Origin: JASHSH01 sp036490215
GTDB lineage: Bacteria > Pseudomonadota > Alphaproteobacteria > Rhodospirillales > Magnetospirillaceae
Assembly: GCA_036490215.1 (NCBI GenBank)
Contig: DASXEH010000060.1
Coordinates: 1-64,000, forward strand
DNA: 64,000 nt
Direction of reading: 5' to 3'
The notes below the pieces were generated by a model. That model was given only the letters and a program-made list of their open reading frames with translations, was not told the origin of the DNA and searched no databases. The translations under genes were made by a program, and so were the position numbers. How positions within the stretch are numbered: the first letter of the stretch is position 1; each line of letters begins with the position of its first letter. Shown in pieces: positions 48,181 through 56,471 of this stretch.

Positions 48181-49887
48181 CTATCGCGTCAGAACTTCGT
48201 GGGAAGTGAGCGCCGATGGGTCGTCGATGGTCCGGATCGCGATCGGTTCGCTGCGGTTGCGGACGGTGATTTCATGGCTTTCGAAGCGGTCGACGTTCAC
48301 CCCTGCATGCCGCGCCACCGTGTCGGAGATGATGATGGGGCAGTGATACTCTTTGGTGAGGTCCTGCAGCCGGCTTGCGACATGCACCGTGTCGCCGACG
48401 GCGGTCAGATACATCGCCACGCCGCGCCCCATCCGGCCGACGACCGTCGGGCCGCAATGGATGCCGATCCCCATCCGCAGCGGCTCCTCCAACTCGGAGG
48501 TCAGGTCGGTGCTCATCGTCGCCAGACCCTCGATCATCGCCGCGGCGGCGCGCAGGGCATCGCGGCAGCCTTGGTCGGTGCCGCGCTCGATCCCGAACAA
48601 GGCCATCACGCCATCGCCGGTGAATTGGTTGGGGACGCCGCCGGCCGTCTCGATCGCCTCGCCCATCGTCTCGAAATAGCGGTTGAGGAAGAAGACGGTG
48701 TCATAGGGCAACTTGCGCTCGGTGATGCGCGTGAAGCCGCGCAGATCGGCGAAGAGGACACAGATCTCGCGCTCGTCGCCCTGGAGATAATCGGCGGCGC
48801 CGAACGAGTCGCGGGTGGAGATGCCGGGCGGCACCAGCGGCATCACCATCAGATCGGCGGTCGGGCGGAGTTGGCAGGCCAGCCGCACGTCGCGGGTTGC
48901 CTTGACGCGGCTGAGCACGGCCAATTCGCCGATCGAGGCGGTGGGCAAGTCCTCGAGACCATGGAGGACGCGAACGCGGCAAGTTGAGCATCGTCCGCGG
49001 CCGCCGCAGACCGATGCGTGGGGCACGCCGCGGCTGCGGCTGATCTCAAGCAAGGTGAAACCCAGCGGCGCCGTCACCACGCGCCCACCCGGATAGGTGA
49101 CGCGGATCGACTGATGGCGGCGTTCGTAGCGGTTGCGCCAGGCGCCGGCGAGCAACACCAAGATCAGTATCGCGCCGAGACTCAGCCGGGTGATCTGCGT
49201 GATCCGGTGCAGGACGGTCATCATGCCGGCATCGGTGAAATGCGAGGCAGCGAGGGTTTCGGTGACCCATTCCGGCCGGCGAGCCAATTCCGCGACTTGG
49301 CGTACCGCCTCCAGCGCGCCGGCCATCGCCAGCACCGGCAGCAGAACGGCAAGGGCCAGGAACATGGGTATGGTCTGCGGATACCAGGGCTTCAGGCGCA
49401 ACCAGAAATGGATGCCGACGCAGCCATGAATCCAGGCCACCAGCAGCAGCAGAAGCTGGATCACACCGTCTTCGGGTCTCAGCCAGATCATCAGCGAGAC
49501 GCGCTCATAGGTCGGGATCGCGCCGAACAACTCATGGGCCAGGCGCGTATCGATGGCGTGCCCGACCAGCAGCGGCGGTATCGCCAGGCCCAGCACCAGT
49601 TGGACGGCATCGCGCGGCCGCAAGACGAAATGCCGCCGGTCGTAGAGCGAGCGCATGGCCAGAAGGAAATGGATCAGCAAAGCGCCATAGAGCAACACCG
49701 TGCCGACCGGGTTCTGCCAAACCGCAATGAAGAGGCGCTGTCCCGCGGCCATGGTGGCGAAACCGAACAGGCCGAGCGCATGGTTGAGCAGGTGACTGAT
49801 GATATAGATGAACAGGATGAGCCCGGTGATCAGCCATCCGCGGCGGGACCGTCGGCTACGGGCGGGGAGGGCCAGGGGCGCGTTCAT
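48181..49887 (-). CDS. membrane class III nucleotide cyclase with [2Fe-2S] ferredoxin domain
   Basis: 568 residues. Six or so membrane helices (about 17-250) carry many His (32, 36, 73, 110, 118, 154, 160), as in the SdhC-like diheme anchor of rhizobial CyaC. A plant-type ferredoxin domain follows with Cys294, 300, 303 and 338 (SVCGGRGRCSTCRVRV). The cyclase domain (about 372-550) has both metal Asps, D381 (LFADLRGFT) and D425 (FTGDGVMALFG). The purine-reading Lys position is Gln421 and the transition-state Asn is His502 (VGDTVHVASRL); Arg506 is kept. Probably a redox- or quinone-gated cAMP (or other cNMP) synthase. Confidence 0.88.
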   Translation of the reverse strand: MNAPLALPARSRRSRRGWLITGLILFIYIISHLLNHALGLFGFATMAAGQRLFIAVWQNPVGTVLLYGALLIHFLLAMRSLYDRRHFVLRPRDAVQLVLGLAIPPLLVGHAIDTRLAHELFGAIPTYERVSLMIWLRPEDGVIQLLLLLVAWIHGCVGIHFWLRLKPWYPQTIPMFLALAVLLPVLAMAGALEAVRQVAELARRPEWVTETLAASHFTDAGMMTVLHRITQITRLSLGAILILVLLAGAWRNRYERRHQSIRVTYPGGRVVTAPLGFTLLEISRSRGVPHASVCGGRGRCSTCRVRVLHGLEDLPTASIGELAVLSRVKATRDVRLACQLRPTADLMVMPLVPPGISTRDSFGAADYLQGDEREICVLFADLRGFTRITERKLPYDTVFFLNRYFETMGEAIETAGGVPNQFTGDGVMALFGIERGTDQGCRDALRAAAAMIEGLATMSTDLTSELEEPLRMGIGIHCGPTVVGRMGRGVAMYLTAVGDTVHVASRLQDLTKEYHCPIIISDTVARHAGVNVDRFESHEITVRNRSEPIAIRTIDDPSALTSHEVLTR

Positions 49888-50067
49888 TCGGGCACAGTCT
49901 AGCGGATGGCGCGCCGGGCGGACAGGTTGGGTGCGCCGGGCCGGAGGGGGCCCGGTTTTGCGTGAGGGCCGCGAAACCCTGTGTTAAAGTGCCGTCCAGC
50001 ACGGTCCCGCGCGAAACGTGCGGGGCTTGGCGCATAAGGGGTCCGCAAGGACGGGGTCGCCGCGGGT

Positions 50068-50505
50068 ATGGAGTTAGGACGGTTCGGGCGCCTGCTGGTT
50101 ATTCACGGCGCCAATCTCGCAGAATGGCCCGATGCCGAACGGCGTCAGGCCGAGGCGCTGCTGGCCCGGTCGCCGGAGGCCGCGCGGCTGCGCGATGAGT
50201 CCGCGCGCATGGATCGGATTCTGCGCGATGCCGGGCCGGTCGTATCGCCCGAGACGGTCGAGCGCGTGCTGGCCCGGATCGACGCCCGGATCGACGCATC
50301 CGAAGATGACGACGATATCGACCCCGATGCATTCTTCGCCGCTCTGCCGCGGCCGATTCGCGGTCCCTGGATCTCGGCGGCAATCCTCGCCAGCATGATC
50401 GTGATCGGCTTTCTGATCGGCGTGAACAGTTCGACCGAATCGCGTCAGTCCAGCGATTTCGTCGATCTGCTCTCCAGCCGGTCGGCCAGCGGGTATGGGC
50501 TATGA
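50068..50505 (+). CDS. single-pass membrane protein, candidate anti-sigma factor
   Basis: 145 residues. A cytoplasmic N-terminal half (LAEWPDAERRQAEALLARSP, RVLARIDARIDASEDDDD) leads to one membrane helix (about 101-120, WISAAILASMIVIGFLIGV) and a short periplasmic tail. No zinc-binding HxxxCxxC is present. Topology and neighbours (CnrX-like sensor, ECF sigma) suggest an anti-sigma anchor, like CnrY; this is inference. Its stop overlaps the next start (ATGA). Confidence 0.72.
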   Translation: MELGRFGRLLVIHGANLAEWPDAERRQAEALLARSPEAARLRDESARMDRILRDAGPVVSPETVERVLARIDARIDASEDDDDIDPDAFFAALPRPIRGPWISAAILASMIVIGFLIGVNSSTESRQSSDFVDLLSSRSASGYGL

Positions 50506-50990
50506 CCGAAAACCCGTTCGGGTGGCATTGGCGCCGCCTTGGCCCGGTCCTGCTGCTGGTTTCGGTCGCGATCAACCTCCTTCTGGTCGGCGCTTTTCTC
50601 GGCCGCTGGACGATGCCGATGCATCCGCCCGGCGGTCCGGGTGGCCCCGGCGGCCCCGGCGGAATGTTCCGCCATATGGTGGATGACGTCGGCCGGCAGA
50701 TGAGCGATGCCGATCGCGCGGTCCTTGAGCGCGTCTATCAGGTCCATGCCCAGCAGTTGGAGAACAGCGGTCCCGATCATCGCGCCGCGTTCGACGCGAT
50801 CCGCCAGGCGATGGCGGCCGATCCCTTCAACCGCGCGGCGGTGGAACAGGCGATGGCCGCGGCCGACAAGCAGCAGGATTCTGAACGCGACGCCATCAAG
50901 CAGACATTGCTCGATGCTGCTTCGCAACTCTCGGCCGATGGACGGCACCGTCTGGCGCGCTGGGAACCTGGTCCGCCCGGTCCGCACTAG
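50502..50990 (+). CDS. periplasmic sensor, CnrX/heavy-metal-resistance-like
   Basis: 162 residues. One N-terminal membrane helix (about 11-32, LGPVLLLVSVAINLLLVGAF) anchors a periplasmic helical domain. A Gly/Pro segment (MHPPGGPGGPGGPGGMFRHM) follows, then a four-helix Spy/CpxP/CnrX-type hairpin with MSDADRAVLERVYQVHAQQL and EQAMAAADKQQDSERDAIKQ. Met and His in the linker could bind metal. It overlaps the membrane protein upstream and precedes the sigma gene. Confidence 0.82.
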   Translation: MTENPFGWHWRRLGPVLLLVSVAINLLLVGAFLGRWTMPMHPPGGPGGPGGPGGMFRHMVDDVGRQMSDADRAVLERVYQVHAQQLENSGPDHRAAFDAIRQAMAADPFNRAAVEQAMAAADKQQDSERDAIKQTLLDAASQLSADGRHRLARWEPGPPGPH

Positions 50991-51192
50991 GGCGGCGCGC
51001 GGGTCTCTGACCCGGCAGGTCTGACCCGGCAAGTTTTGCCGGGGACAAGATCAGCCTACAGAATAATCCGCAAAACGTTAAAAATTCGTATTGGATTCAT
51101 TGGGGAAATTTTTTCCGCCCCGTGGCCCGGCACTTGCTTCCTACCTCTCAGAGAACCCCAGGGGGCTGGGGCTCGATGAGGGCGATCTACCA

Positions 51193-51939
51193 ATGTCGCT
51201 GCCGCTCGACGTCGGTCTGACCATGCCAGAGATGGAGGCATCGTCACCGGAGTCCGTATCCGACGCCGTCCCGCTGCTCGGGACGCCGAAGGAGGATCTG
51301 CGCGAGGTGAGTGACACCGCGTTGATGCGGCTGATCGGCCTTGGCGATCGCGCCGCATTTTCGATTTTCTGCCGCCGGCATGCGGCCCGTTGTCTCTCGA
51401 TCGCGTTTCATCTTTTGCGCAACGAGGCCGACGCGGAAGAGGCCGTGCAGGATGCGTTTTTCCGCGTCTGGCAAAATGCCGCACGCTGGCGCGCCACCGA
51501 GGCGCGCGTCACCACATGGCTCTATCGGGTCGTGGTCAATATCGCGCTCGACCAGATGCGCAAAGCGACGCGGCTGAGCGTTTCGATCGAGCAAGCGGCC
51601 GAAGTGATCGCGGCCGATCCCAGTCCCGAAAGCGTGGTGGGCCATCGCGAATTGGTCCGGGTCGTGGCGCGCGCGGTGGCCGATTTGCCGCCCCGGCAGC
51701 GCGCGGCGCTGAGTCTCGTTATTTGCGAAGGACTCGACTGCGCCGAAGCCGCCCAGATGATGGGGGTGACCGTCGGGACGATGGAATCGCTTCTGGTCCG
51801 TGGCCGGCGGCATTTGCGCGGCGTATTGGCCGACGCGACCCTGGAGTGGGCCAAATCGGCGAAGTCAGTTCCAAATTCGCGCGCCGGAACTGAGGAAATC
51901 ACCGTGCCTTTGGGCGCTTTCGCTGGATTGGGCGTTTAG
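51193..51939 (+). CDS. ECF-type RNA polymerase sigma factor
   Basis: 248 residues from the ATG at 51193 (MSLPLDVGLTM); the frame opens at 51091, giving 282 if that start is used. Region 2 is AFSIFCRRHAARCLSIAFHL to NIALDQMRKATR, with AEEAVQDAFFRVWQNAARWR. Region 4 is LPPRQRAALSLVICEGLDCA, then AAQMMGVTVGTMESLLVRGR. A 35-residue tail follows region 4. Gene order (anti-sigma candidate, sensor, sigma) places it in a cnr-like signalling unit. The AT-rich stretch at 51056-51118 probably holds its promoter. Confidence 0.9.
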   Translation: MSLPLDVGLTMPEMEASSPESVSDAVPLLGTPKEDLREVSDTALMRLIGLGDRAAFSIFCRRHAARCLSIAFHLLRNEADAEEAVQDAFFRVWQNAARWRATEARVTTWLYRVVVNIALDQMRKATRLSVSIEQAAEVIAADPSPESVVGHRELVRVVARAVADLPPRQRAALSLVICEGLDCAEAAQMMGVTVGTMESLLVRGRRHLRGVLADATLEWAKSAKSVPNSRAGTEEITVPLGAFAGLGV

Positions 51940-51964
51940 CGCGCAAATTTTTTTGAACTTTTCG

Positions 51965-51981
51965 CGCAGGAGTCGCCTGCG
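51965..51981. promoter_or_regulatory. hairpin/operator between sigma and EF-hand genes
   Basis: CGCAGG and CCTGCG (loop AGTCG) lie 26-42 bases after the sigma stop. No T-run follows it, but a GAACTTTT element precedes it. It may be part of the promoter of the 52049 gene. Low confidence. Confidence 0.3.
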
Positions 51982-52048
51982 TCGACCCGTTTAAGTCTCG
52001 TTACCCGATTTCGGGCGACACCACGAGACGCAGAGAAAGGAACCCGCC

Positions 52049-53116
52049 ATGTCGACCATCAATGGCGTCAGCACGTCGAACCTGTTGGCCCAGCTGCAGC
52101 AACAGCTGCTGCAAGGCTTCGTCCAGGCCAATAGCTCGACCAATTCGGCGAATTCGACCGATGCGACGTCGAATTCCACGGATGCCTCGTCGCCCTTCAG
52201 CAGCGACGACCTTCTCTCGCTGTCCAATTCCGACGACAGTACCAATTCCACCGACAGCAGCCCGACGGGTTCCGGCGGGATCGCCTTCGGTCCGGGGATG
52301 CTGGCGCAGCTGCTGTCCTTCCTCGAAGGCCAGGGCTCTTCCTCATCGGCGACCGCGTCGAGCGTTTCGGCGACCACGTCGAACAGCGACGACGCCACCA
52401 CGACGAGTTCGACCAGCAATTCCGACGACAGCACCACGGCGACCAATCCTTTCGCCCAGGCGCTGTTCTCGGCCCTCGACACCAATGGCGATGGCACGAT
52501 CTCCAAGTCGGAACTCGAGGCGGACTTCACGGCGAATGGCGGTACGGTCAACAGCGCCGACGCGCTTTATTCCAAAATCACCGGTTCGAGCAACAGCGAC
52601 GACGGCATCACGCTGAGCCAGTTCGAGCAGGCCACGGCGCCGGGCGGCGCTGCGGCTCCGAGCGGCCCGCCCCCGGGTGGCGGCTTCGGCGGGCCCGGTG
52701 GCCCGGGCGGCGCGGGTGGCCATCATCATGGCGATGGCGGCGGCGCCAGCGCCTCCTCGTCGACCAGCAACAGCACCGACGCCACCACCTCGACCACCAA
52801 TGCCGATGGTTCGACCACGATCACCATCACCTATGCCGATGGCACGACGATCACCATCACCGAGCCGGCGGCGACGACCGCTGCATCTTCGAGCAATTCC
52901 TCGAACAGCACGTCGAACAGCAGCGATGCTGCGGCTGGTACGAGCAGCGCGTTCACGACCACCACCAACAGCACCGATGCGGCGAGCAACAGCACCGACT
53001 CGGCCGCCAGCAATTTCGCCGCGAATTTCGAGCAGTACATCACCCAGATGATGAACATCCAGGCGCAACTGTTCGCCAATTCGGGCCTCGGCGGCACGCT
53101 GAGCCTGTCGGCGTAA
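52049..53116 (+). CDS. EF-hand protein with Asn-Ser-Thr/Asp-Asp repeats
   Basis: 355 residues. A canonical EF-hand loop DTNGDGTISKSE (residues 144-155) has all six calcium positions. Around it are low-complexity tracts rich in Asn, Ser, Thr, Asp and Ala, with about six NSTD and four NSDD units. A Gly/Pro/His segment (GGPGGPGGAGGHHHGDGGG, about 215-235) resembles the linker of the nearby sensor. The ends are ordinary: INGVSTSNLLAQLQQQLLQG and FEQYITQMMNIQAQLFANSG. No signal peptide; possibly secreted another way. Likely a target of the ECF unit (inference). Confidence 0.8.
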   Translation: MSTINGVSTSNLLAQLQQQLLQGFVQANSSTNSANSTDATSNSTDASSPFSSDDLLSLSNSDDSTNSTDSSPTGSGGIAFGPGMLAQLLSFLEGQGSSSSATASSVSATTSNSDDATTTSSTSNSDDSTTATNPFAQALFSALDTNGDGTISKSELEADFTANGGTVNSADALYSKITGSSNSDDGITLSQFEQATAPGGAAAPSGPPPGGGFGGPGGPGGAGGHHHGDGGGASASSSTSNSTDATTSTTNADGSTTITITYADGTTITITEPAATTAASSSNSSNSTSNSSDAAAGTSSAFTTTTNSTDAASNSTDSAASNFAANFEQYITQMMNIQAQLFANSGLGGTLSLSA

Positions 53117-53164
53117 TTTCACTCCGCTCCGTCGCCGTTGTCACACGGGCGGCGACCGAGCGAG

Positions 53165-53233
53165 GCCACGTCCGTCTTCTCTGTCCGTTGGGCCCCCAAA
53201 CCCCCATAGCGGACAGCGGAAGGCGGACGTGGC
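53165..53233. repeat. nested palindrome after the EF-hand gene
   Basis: Outer arms GCCACGTCCG (53165-53174) and CGGACGTGGC (53224-53233) enclose inner arms CTGTCCG (53181-53187) and CGGACAG (53210-53216). Only one copy is seen in the window. It lies between convergent genes and could end both transcripts. Confidence 0.65.
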
Positions 53234-53235
53234 TC

Positions 53236-53676
53236 CTACGTCCCCGATGAGTCTTTGATGAAGGCGGCGATCATCGCCGGCGTGATGCGCGCCGGCCGCA
53301 TGGTCTTGGCGTCGACCATCGCCCAATCGGTATGACCTTGGGCGCAGAGCGTGCCGTCGCCGCGTTCGATCAGCACGAAGCGGTCGAAGCGCGGTCCGTG
53401 CGGCGTGCCGACCCAGGTGCGGGCGCGGGCCTGTTCGCCCAGGCGCAGCGGCGCGCGATAGTCGATCTCGTGGCGCACCACGACCCAGGACCAGGGATCG
53501 CGGTCTTGCGGCGTCATGCGCGACAGCCAATGCGCCGTGCCGACATCCTGCAGCCACCGCACATAGATCACGTTGTTGACGTGACCGTTCATGTCGATGT
53601 CCTCGGGCCGCACTTCGAGATCGAGTTGGAAAACCTCACGATCTTCAGGGGGCGTGAACGTGTTCTTCATAGCCAC
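53236..53676 (-). CDS. acyl-CoA thioesterase, 4-hydroxybenzoyl-CoA thioesterase (hotdog) type
   Basis: 146 residues. The active-site region DIDMNGHVNNVIYVRWLQD (Asp/Asn and His of the 4HBT helix) is clear. HEIDYRAPLRLGEQARARTW and ERGDGTLCAQGHTDWAMVDA are the usual strands. Acyl chain preference cannot be read. An ATG two codons later is an alternative start. Family E repeat lies just upstream. Confidence 0.88.
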   Translation of the reverse strand: MAMKNTFTPPEDREVFQLDLEVRPEDIDMNGHVNNVIYVRWLQDVGTAHWLSRMTPQDRDPWSWVVVRHEIDYRAPLRLGEQARARTWVGTPHGPRFDRFVLIERGDGTLCAQGHTDWAMVDAKTMRPARITPAMIAAFIKDSSGT

Positions 53677-53678
53677 TT

Positions 53679-53791
53679 AGCTTGCCTCATCCTGAGGGTT
53701 CATTCGCCTCTCCTTCGAGACGATCGCCGCGCGTAGCGCTGCGATCCCTCAGGATGAGGCGAATGAATGTCTCGAAGGACTGAGGCAAGCT
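53679..53791. repeat. family E palindromic repeat
   Basis: Perfect terminal inverted arms AGCTTGCCTCA and TGAGGCAAGCT bound the element. Inside, CCTCATCCTGAGGG pairs with CCCTCAGGATGAGG, and CTCGAAGGA/TCCTTCGAG arms are visible. Elements built around TCATCCTGAGG are common in alphaproteobacteria. It separates the thioesterase and aldo/keto reductase genes. Confidence 0.8.
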
Positions 53792-53800
53792 GGCTCTGCC

Positions 53801-54856
53801 TCACACCTTCAGATAGTGGCCCAGCAGAACCTGATCGTTCGGACCGAAGCGATCCTTGGCGGTCAGGACCTGATGCCAATACGGATAGATCAGGTTGGGC
53901 TTGCTGACCTCGCCAAGCTTGGCGAGGTCATCGGCGGTCAGCACGAGATCGGCGGCGGCGAGATTGTCGGCCAATTGCGCTTCGGTGCGCGCGCCGAGCA
54001 CGATGCCCGACACGGCGGGGCGGCCGAGCAGCCAGGCCAGCGCGACTTGCGCCGCCGAAGCCTTGTGCGCCGCCGCGACAGAAACCAGAACTTCGATGAT
54101 GTCGTAGAGCCGTTCCTGATTGTAGATCGGCGGCTCGGGGAATTTCTGCGCGACGCGGGTGCCATCCGGCATCGCCTGGTTGCGGCGATACTTGCCGGTC
54201 AGCCAGCCGCCCGCGAGCGGGCTCCACACGAGGATGCCGAGACCCTGGTCGAGCGAGAGCGGCGTGAGCTCATATTCCACTTCGCGCGCTTCCAGCGTGT
54301 AGTGGAGCTGCTGGCTGACGAAGCGCTGATAGAGATGGCTGTCGGAAATCGCCAGCGCCTTCATCACTTCCCAGGCGGAATAGTTCGAGACGCCGAGGTA
54401 GCGCACCTTGCCGTCGCGCACCAAAGTATCGAGCGCGTGCAGGGTCTCTTCGAGCGGCGTCAGCCCGTCCCACTCATGGACCTGATAGAGATCGATGCGA
54501 TCGGTCTTCAGCCGCTTCAGGCTGGCTTCGCACTGCGCGATGATGTGATGGCGGGATAAGCCGCGATCGTTCGGCCCCTGACCCATGGGGAAGCGGACTT
54601 TGGTGAACAGCAACACGTCGTCGCGCTTCTTGCCCAGCGCCTCGGCCGTGGCCTCTTCCGACGCGCCGGTCGAATAGGCGTTGGCAGTGTCGAGCCAATT
54701 GATGCCTTTGTCGAGGCAGGTGTCGATCATCCGCCGCGCTGTGGTCACATCCTGATTGCCCCACATCGACAGGCCGCCCTTGGTGGCGAAGGTCGCCGTA
54801 CCCAGGCCGAGAGTCGAAATGCGCAGGCCAGAACGGCCGAGTTGCCGATATTCCAT
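53801..54856 (-). CDS. aldo/keto reductase
   Basis: 351-residue NADPH-dependent TIM-barrel reductase. The catalytic tetrad is complete: Asp and Tyr in LDTANAYSTG, Lys in LLFTKVRFP, His in DLYQVHEWDG. YLGVSNYSAWEVMKAL and the C-terminal VLGARTEAQLADNLAA (cofactor) follow. Most like the YajO/Tas-type group; substrate unknown. Confidence 0.92.
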   Translation of the reverse strand: MEYRQLGRSGLRISTLGLGTATFATKGGLSMWGNQDVTTARRMIDTCLDKGINWLDTANAYSTGASEEATAEALGKKRDDVLLFTKVRFPMGQGPNDRGLSRHHIIAQCEASLKRLKTDRIDLYQVHEWDGLTPLEETLHALDTLVRDGKVRYLGVSNYSAWEVMKALAISDSHLYQRFVSQQLHYTLEAREVEYELTPLSLDQGLGILVWSPLAGGWLTGKYRRNQAMPDGTRVAQKFPEPPIYNQERLYDIIEVLVSVAAAHKASAAQVALAWLLGRPAVSGIVLGARTEAQLADNLAAADLVLTADDLAKLGEVSKPNLIYPYWHQVLTAKDRFGPNDQVLLGHYLKV

Positions 54857-54959
54857 GGTTCTCCCCGTGATTTTTGGTTGCCGTCAAGAAATGCAGGACT
54901 GAAGGATTGCGGCTCGCGGCGCTGGTCGCAAGCGCCGTTCGCGCATGGCGGGTGTGAGA

Positions 54960-55613
54960 TCAGCTTGAAGCGGTTTCCAGCAGCTCGGCTTCGCCGCGGG
55001 CGATGTCGATCAGGCGGGCCAACATATCGGGTTCTTGCGCGCCGGCCACGGCATAGCGGCCATCGAAGATGTAGCAGGGGATGCCGCCTACGCCCAGGCG
55101 ATGCACGCGTGCGTTCTCGCCTTCGACTTCAGTCGCCCCCTCGCCGGCATCGAGATAGCGCTCGGCCTCATCGGCCGGTAGGCCGACCGAGGTGGCCAGG
55201 CGGCGCAGCACATCGCGGTCGCCGATATCCATGCCGCGCACGAAATAGGCGCCGAAGATCGCCTCGACCAGTTGCGCCTGTTTGCCGGTGCCGGCAGCCC
55301 ATTGGATCAGCCGATGCGAATCGATACTGCTGGGAATGCGGGTGATGCTGTTGAAGTCAAACGCGATGCCCTCGGCCTCACCGGCGCCCGCGATCGCGCC
55401 ATGGATGCGCTGGATGCGATAGGCGCTGCCGAATTTGCGCTCGAGATAGATCTGCCATTCGAGCCCGTCGGGCGGCATTTCGGGATTGAGCAGGAACGGC
55501 CGCCACCGGATTTCGGTGCGCACCTCCGGCCGCAGGGCCAAAGCGCGCTCCAGCCGATGCTTGCCGATGAAGCACCAGGGACAAACCGTGTCGAAGACCA
55601 CGTCGATCCGCAT
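54960..55613 (-). CDS. DsbA family (FrnE-like) oxidoreductase
   Basis: 217 residues, no signal peptide. The redox motif CPWC is at residues 12-15 (VFDTVCPWCFIGKHRLERAL). The helical insert and the cis-Pro segment GVGGIPCYIFDGRYAVAGAQ are typical of cytoplasmic DsbA/FrnE or 2-hydroxychromene-2-carboxylate isomerase relatives. Probably a thiol-disulfide oxidoreductase. Confidence 0.9.
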   Translation of the reverse strand: MRIDVVFDTVCPWCFIGKHRLERALALRPEVRTEIRWRPFLLNPEMPPDGLEWQIYLERKFGSAYRIQRIHGAIAGAGEAEGIAFDFNSITRIPSSIDSHRLIQWAAGTGKQAQLVEAIFGAYFVRGMDIGDRDVLRRLATSVGLPADEAERYLDAGEGATEVEGENARVHRLGVGGIPCYIFDGRYAVAGAQEPDMLARLIDIARGEAELLETASS

Positions 55614-55704
55614 CAGGCGATCTTAGCACGGTGATGGGCAGGGGAACATGGGGGGCCGCCGTGACAGTTGATCTATTCACAGCCAGCCGTGATAAATAAG
55701 GGGT

Positions 55705-56466
55705 ATGGCTGCCATAACCCATATTTTCCGCTACCCCATCAAAGGCCTGTCGCCCGAGGCGCTGGATACCGTAACCCTGACCGAGGGCCAGGGCCTGCCC
55801 TATGACCGGATCTTCGCGCTGACCCGGCCGGGCGGGGCGGTCGATCCCGATAGGCCGGCCTGGGCGCGCAAATCCAACTTCCTCTGCCTGATGCTCGACG
55901 AGCAACTGGCCGCGATACGCACGGAATTTGACGAGACCACGCGGCGGTTGGTGGTGTGGCAGGACGGTGTGCCGATCCTGGCCGCAAATGTCGATGACGC
56001 TGGCGAGCGCAAGACGATCGAAGGTTTCTTCCGCGGGCTGGTGGGCGACAATATTCCAAGCGCGCCGCGCTTCGTCACTGCCGCCAATGGCGAGTTCATG
56101 GACAGCAAGGACAAGACCGTCTCGCTGATCAATCTGGCCAGCATTCGCCATATGGAAGAAAAATGGGGCGAGGGTCTCGATCTGCGCCGCTTCCGCGCCA
56201 ATATCTATGTCGATGGTCTGGAGCCCTGGATCGAACATCAATGGATCGGCGCGACGCTCTCGATCGGCGGCACGCGCTGTTATGTCGATCGCCGTAACGC
56301 GCGCTGCGCGGCCGTCAATGTCGATCCCGCGACGGGTGAGCGCGACATGAATATCCCACGCGCGATGATTGACTCCTACGGCCATGCCGATCTTGGGCTC
56401 AACCTCCATGTCCATGGCGGCGGGCCGATCACGGTGGGCGATACCGTCACCGTATTGGAGGCCTAG
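55705..56466 (+). CDS. MOSC domain protein
   Basis: 253 residues. N-terminal beta-barrel MOSC_N (MAAITHIFRYPIKGLSPEAL) and the MOSC core with the conserved Cys in ARCAAVNVDPATGERDMNIP. Related proteins bind molybdenum cofactor and may reduce N-hydroxylated compounds or carry sulfur. It fits the presence of moaC in the window. The VOC gene follows by 5 bases, so they are probably co-transcribed. Confidence 0.9.
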   Translation: MAAITHIFRYPIKGLSPEALDTVTLTEGQGLPYDRIFALTRPGGAVDPDRPAWARKSNFLCLMLDEQLAAIRTEFDETTRRLVVWQDGVPILAANVDDAGERKTIEGFFRGLVGDNIPSAPRFVTAANGEFMDSKDKTVSLINLASIRHMEEKWGEGLDLRRFRANIYVDGLEPWIEHQWIGATLSIGGTRCYVDRRNARCAAVNVDPATGERDMNIPRAMIDSYGHADLGLNLHVHGGGPITVGDTVTVLEA

Positions 56467-56471
56467 ACGCG

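Noticed and set aside
47258..49887. A bona fide Pycsar defence operon
   Set aside because: The cyclase is of the redox membrane type, the TIR-like protein lacks a cNMP-binding domain and its catalytic Glu; no defence island genes surround it. Reported only as a resemblance.
52049..53116. Possible tandem-repeat or CRISPR-like array
   Set aside because: The repeats are codon-level NSTD/NSDD units in an intact reading frame with an EF-hand; there are no regular repeat-spacer units.
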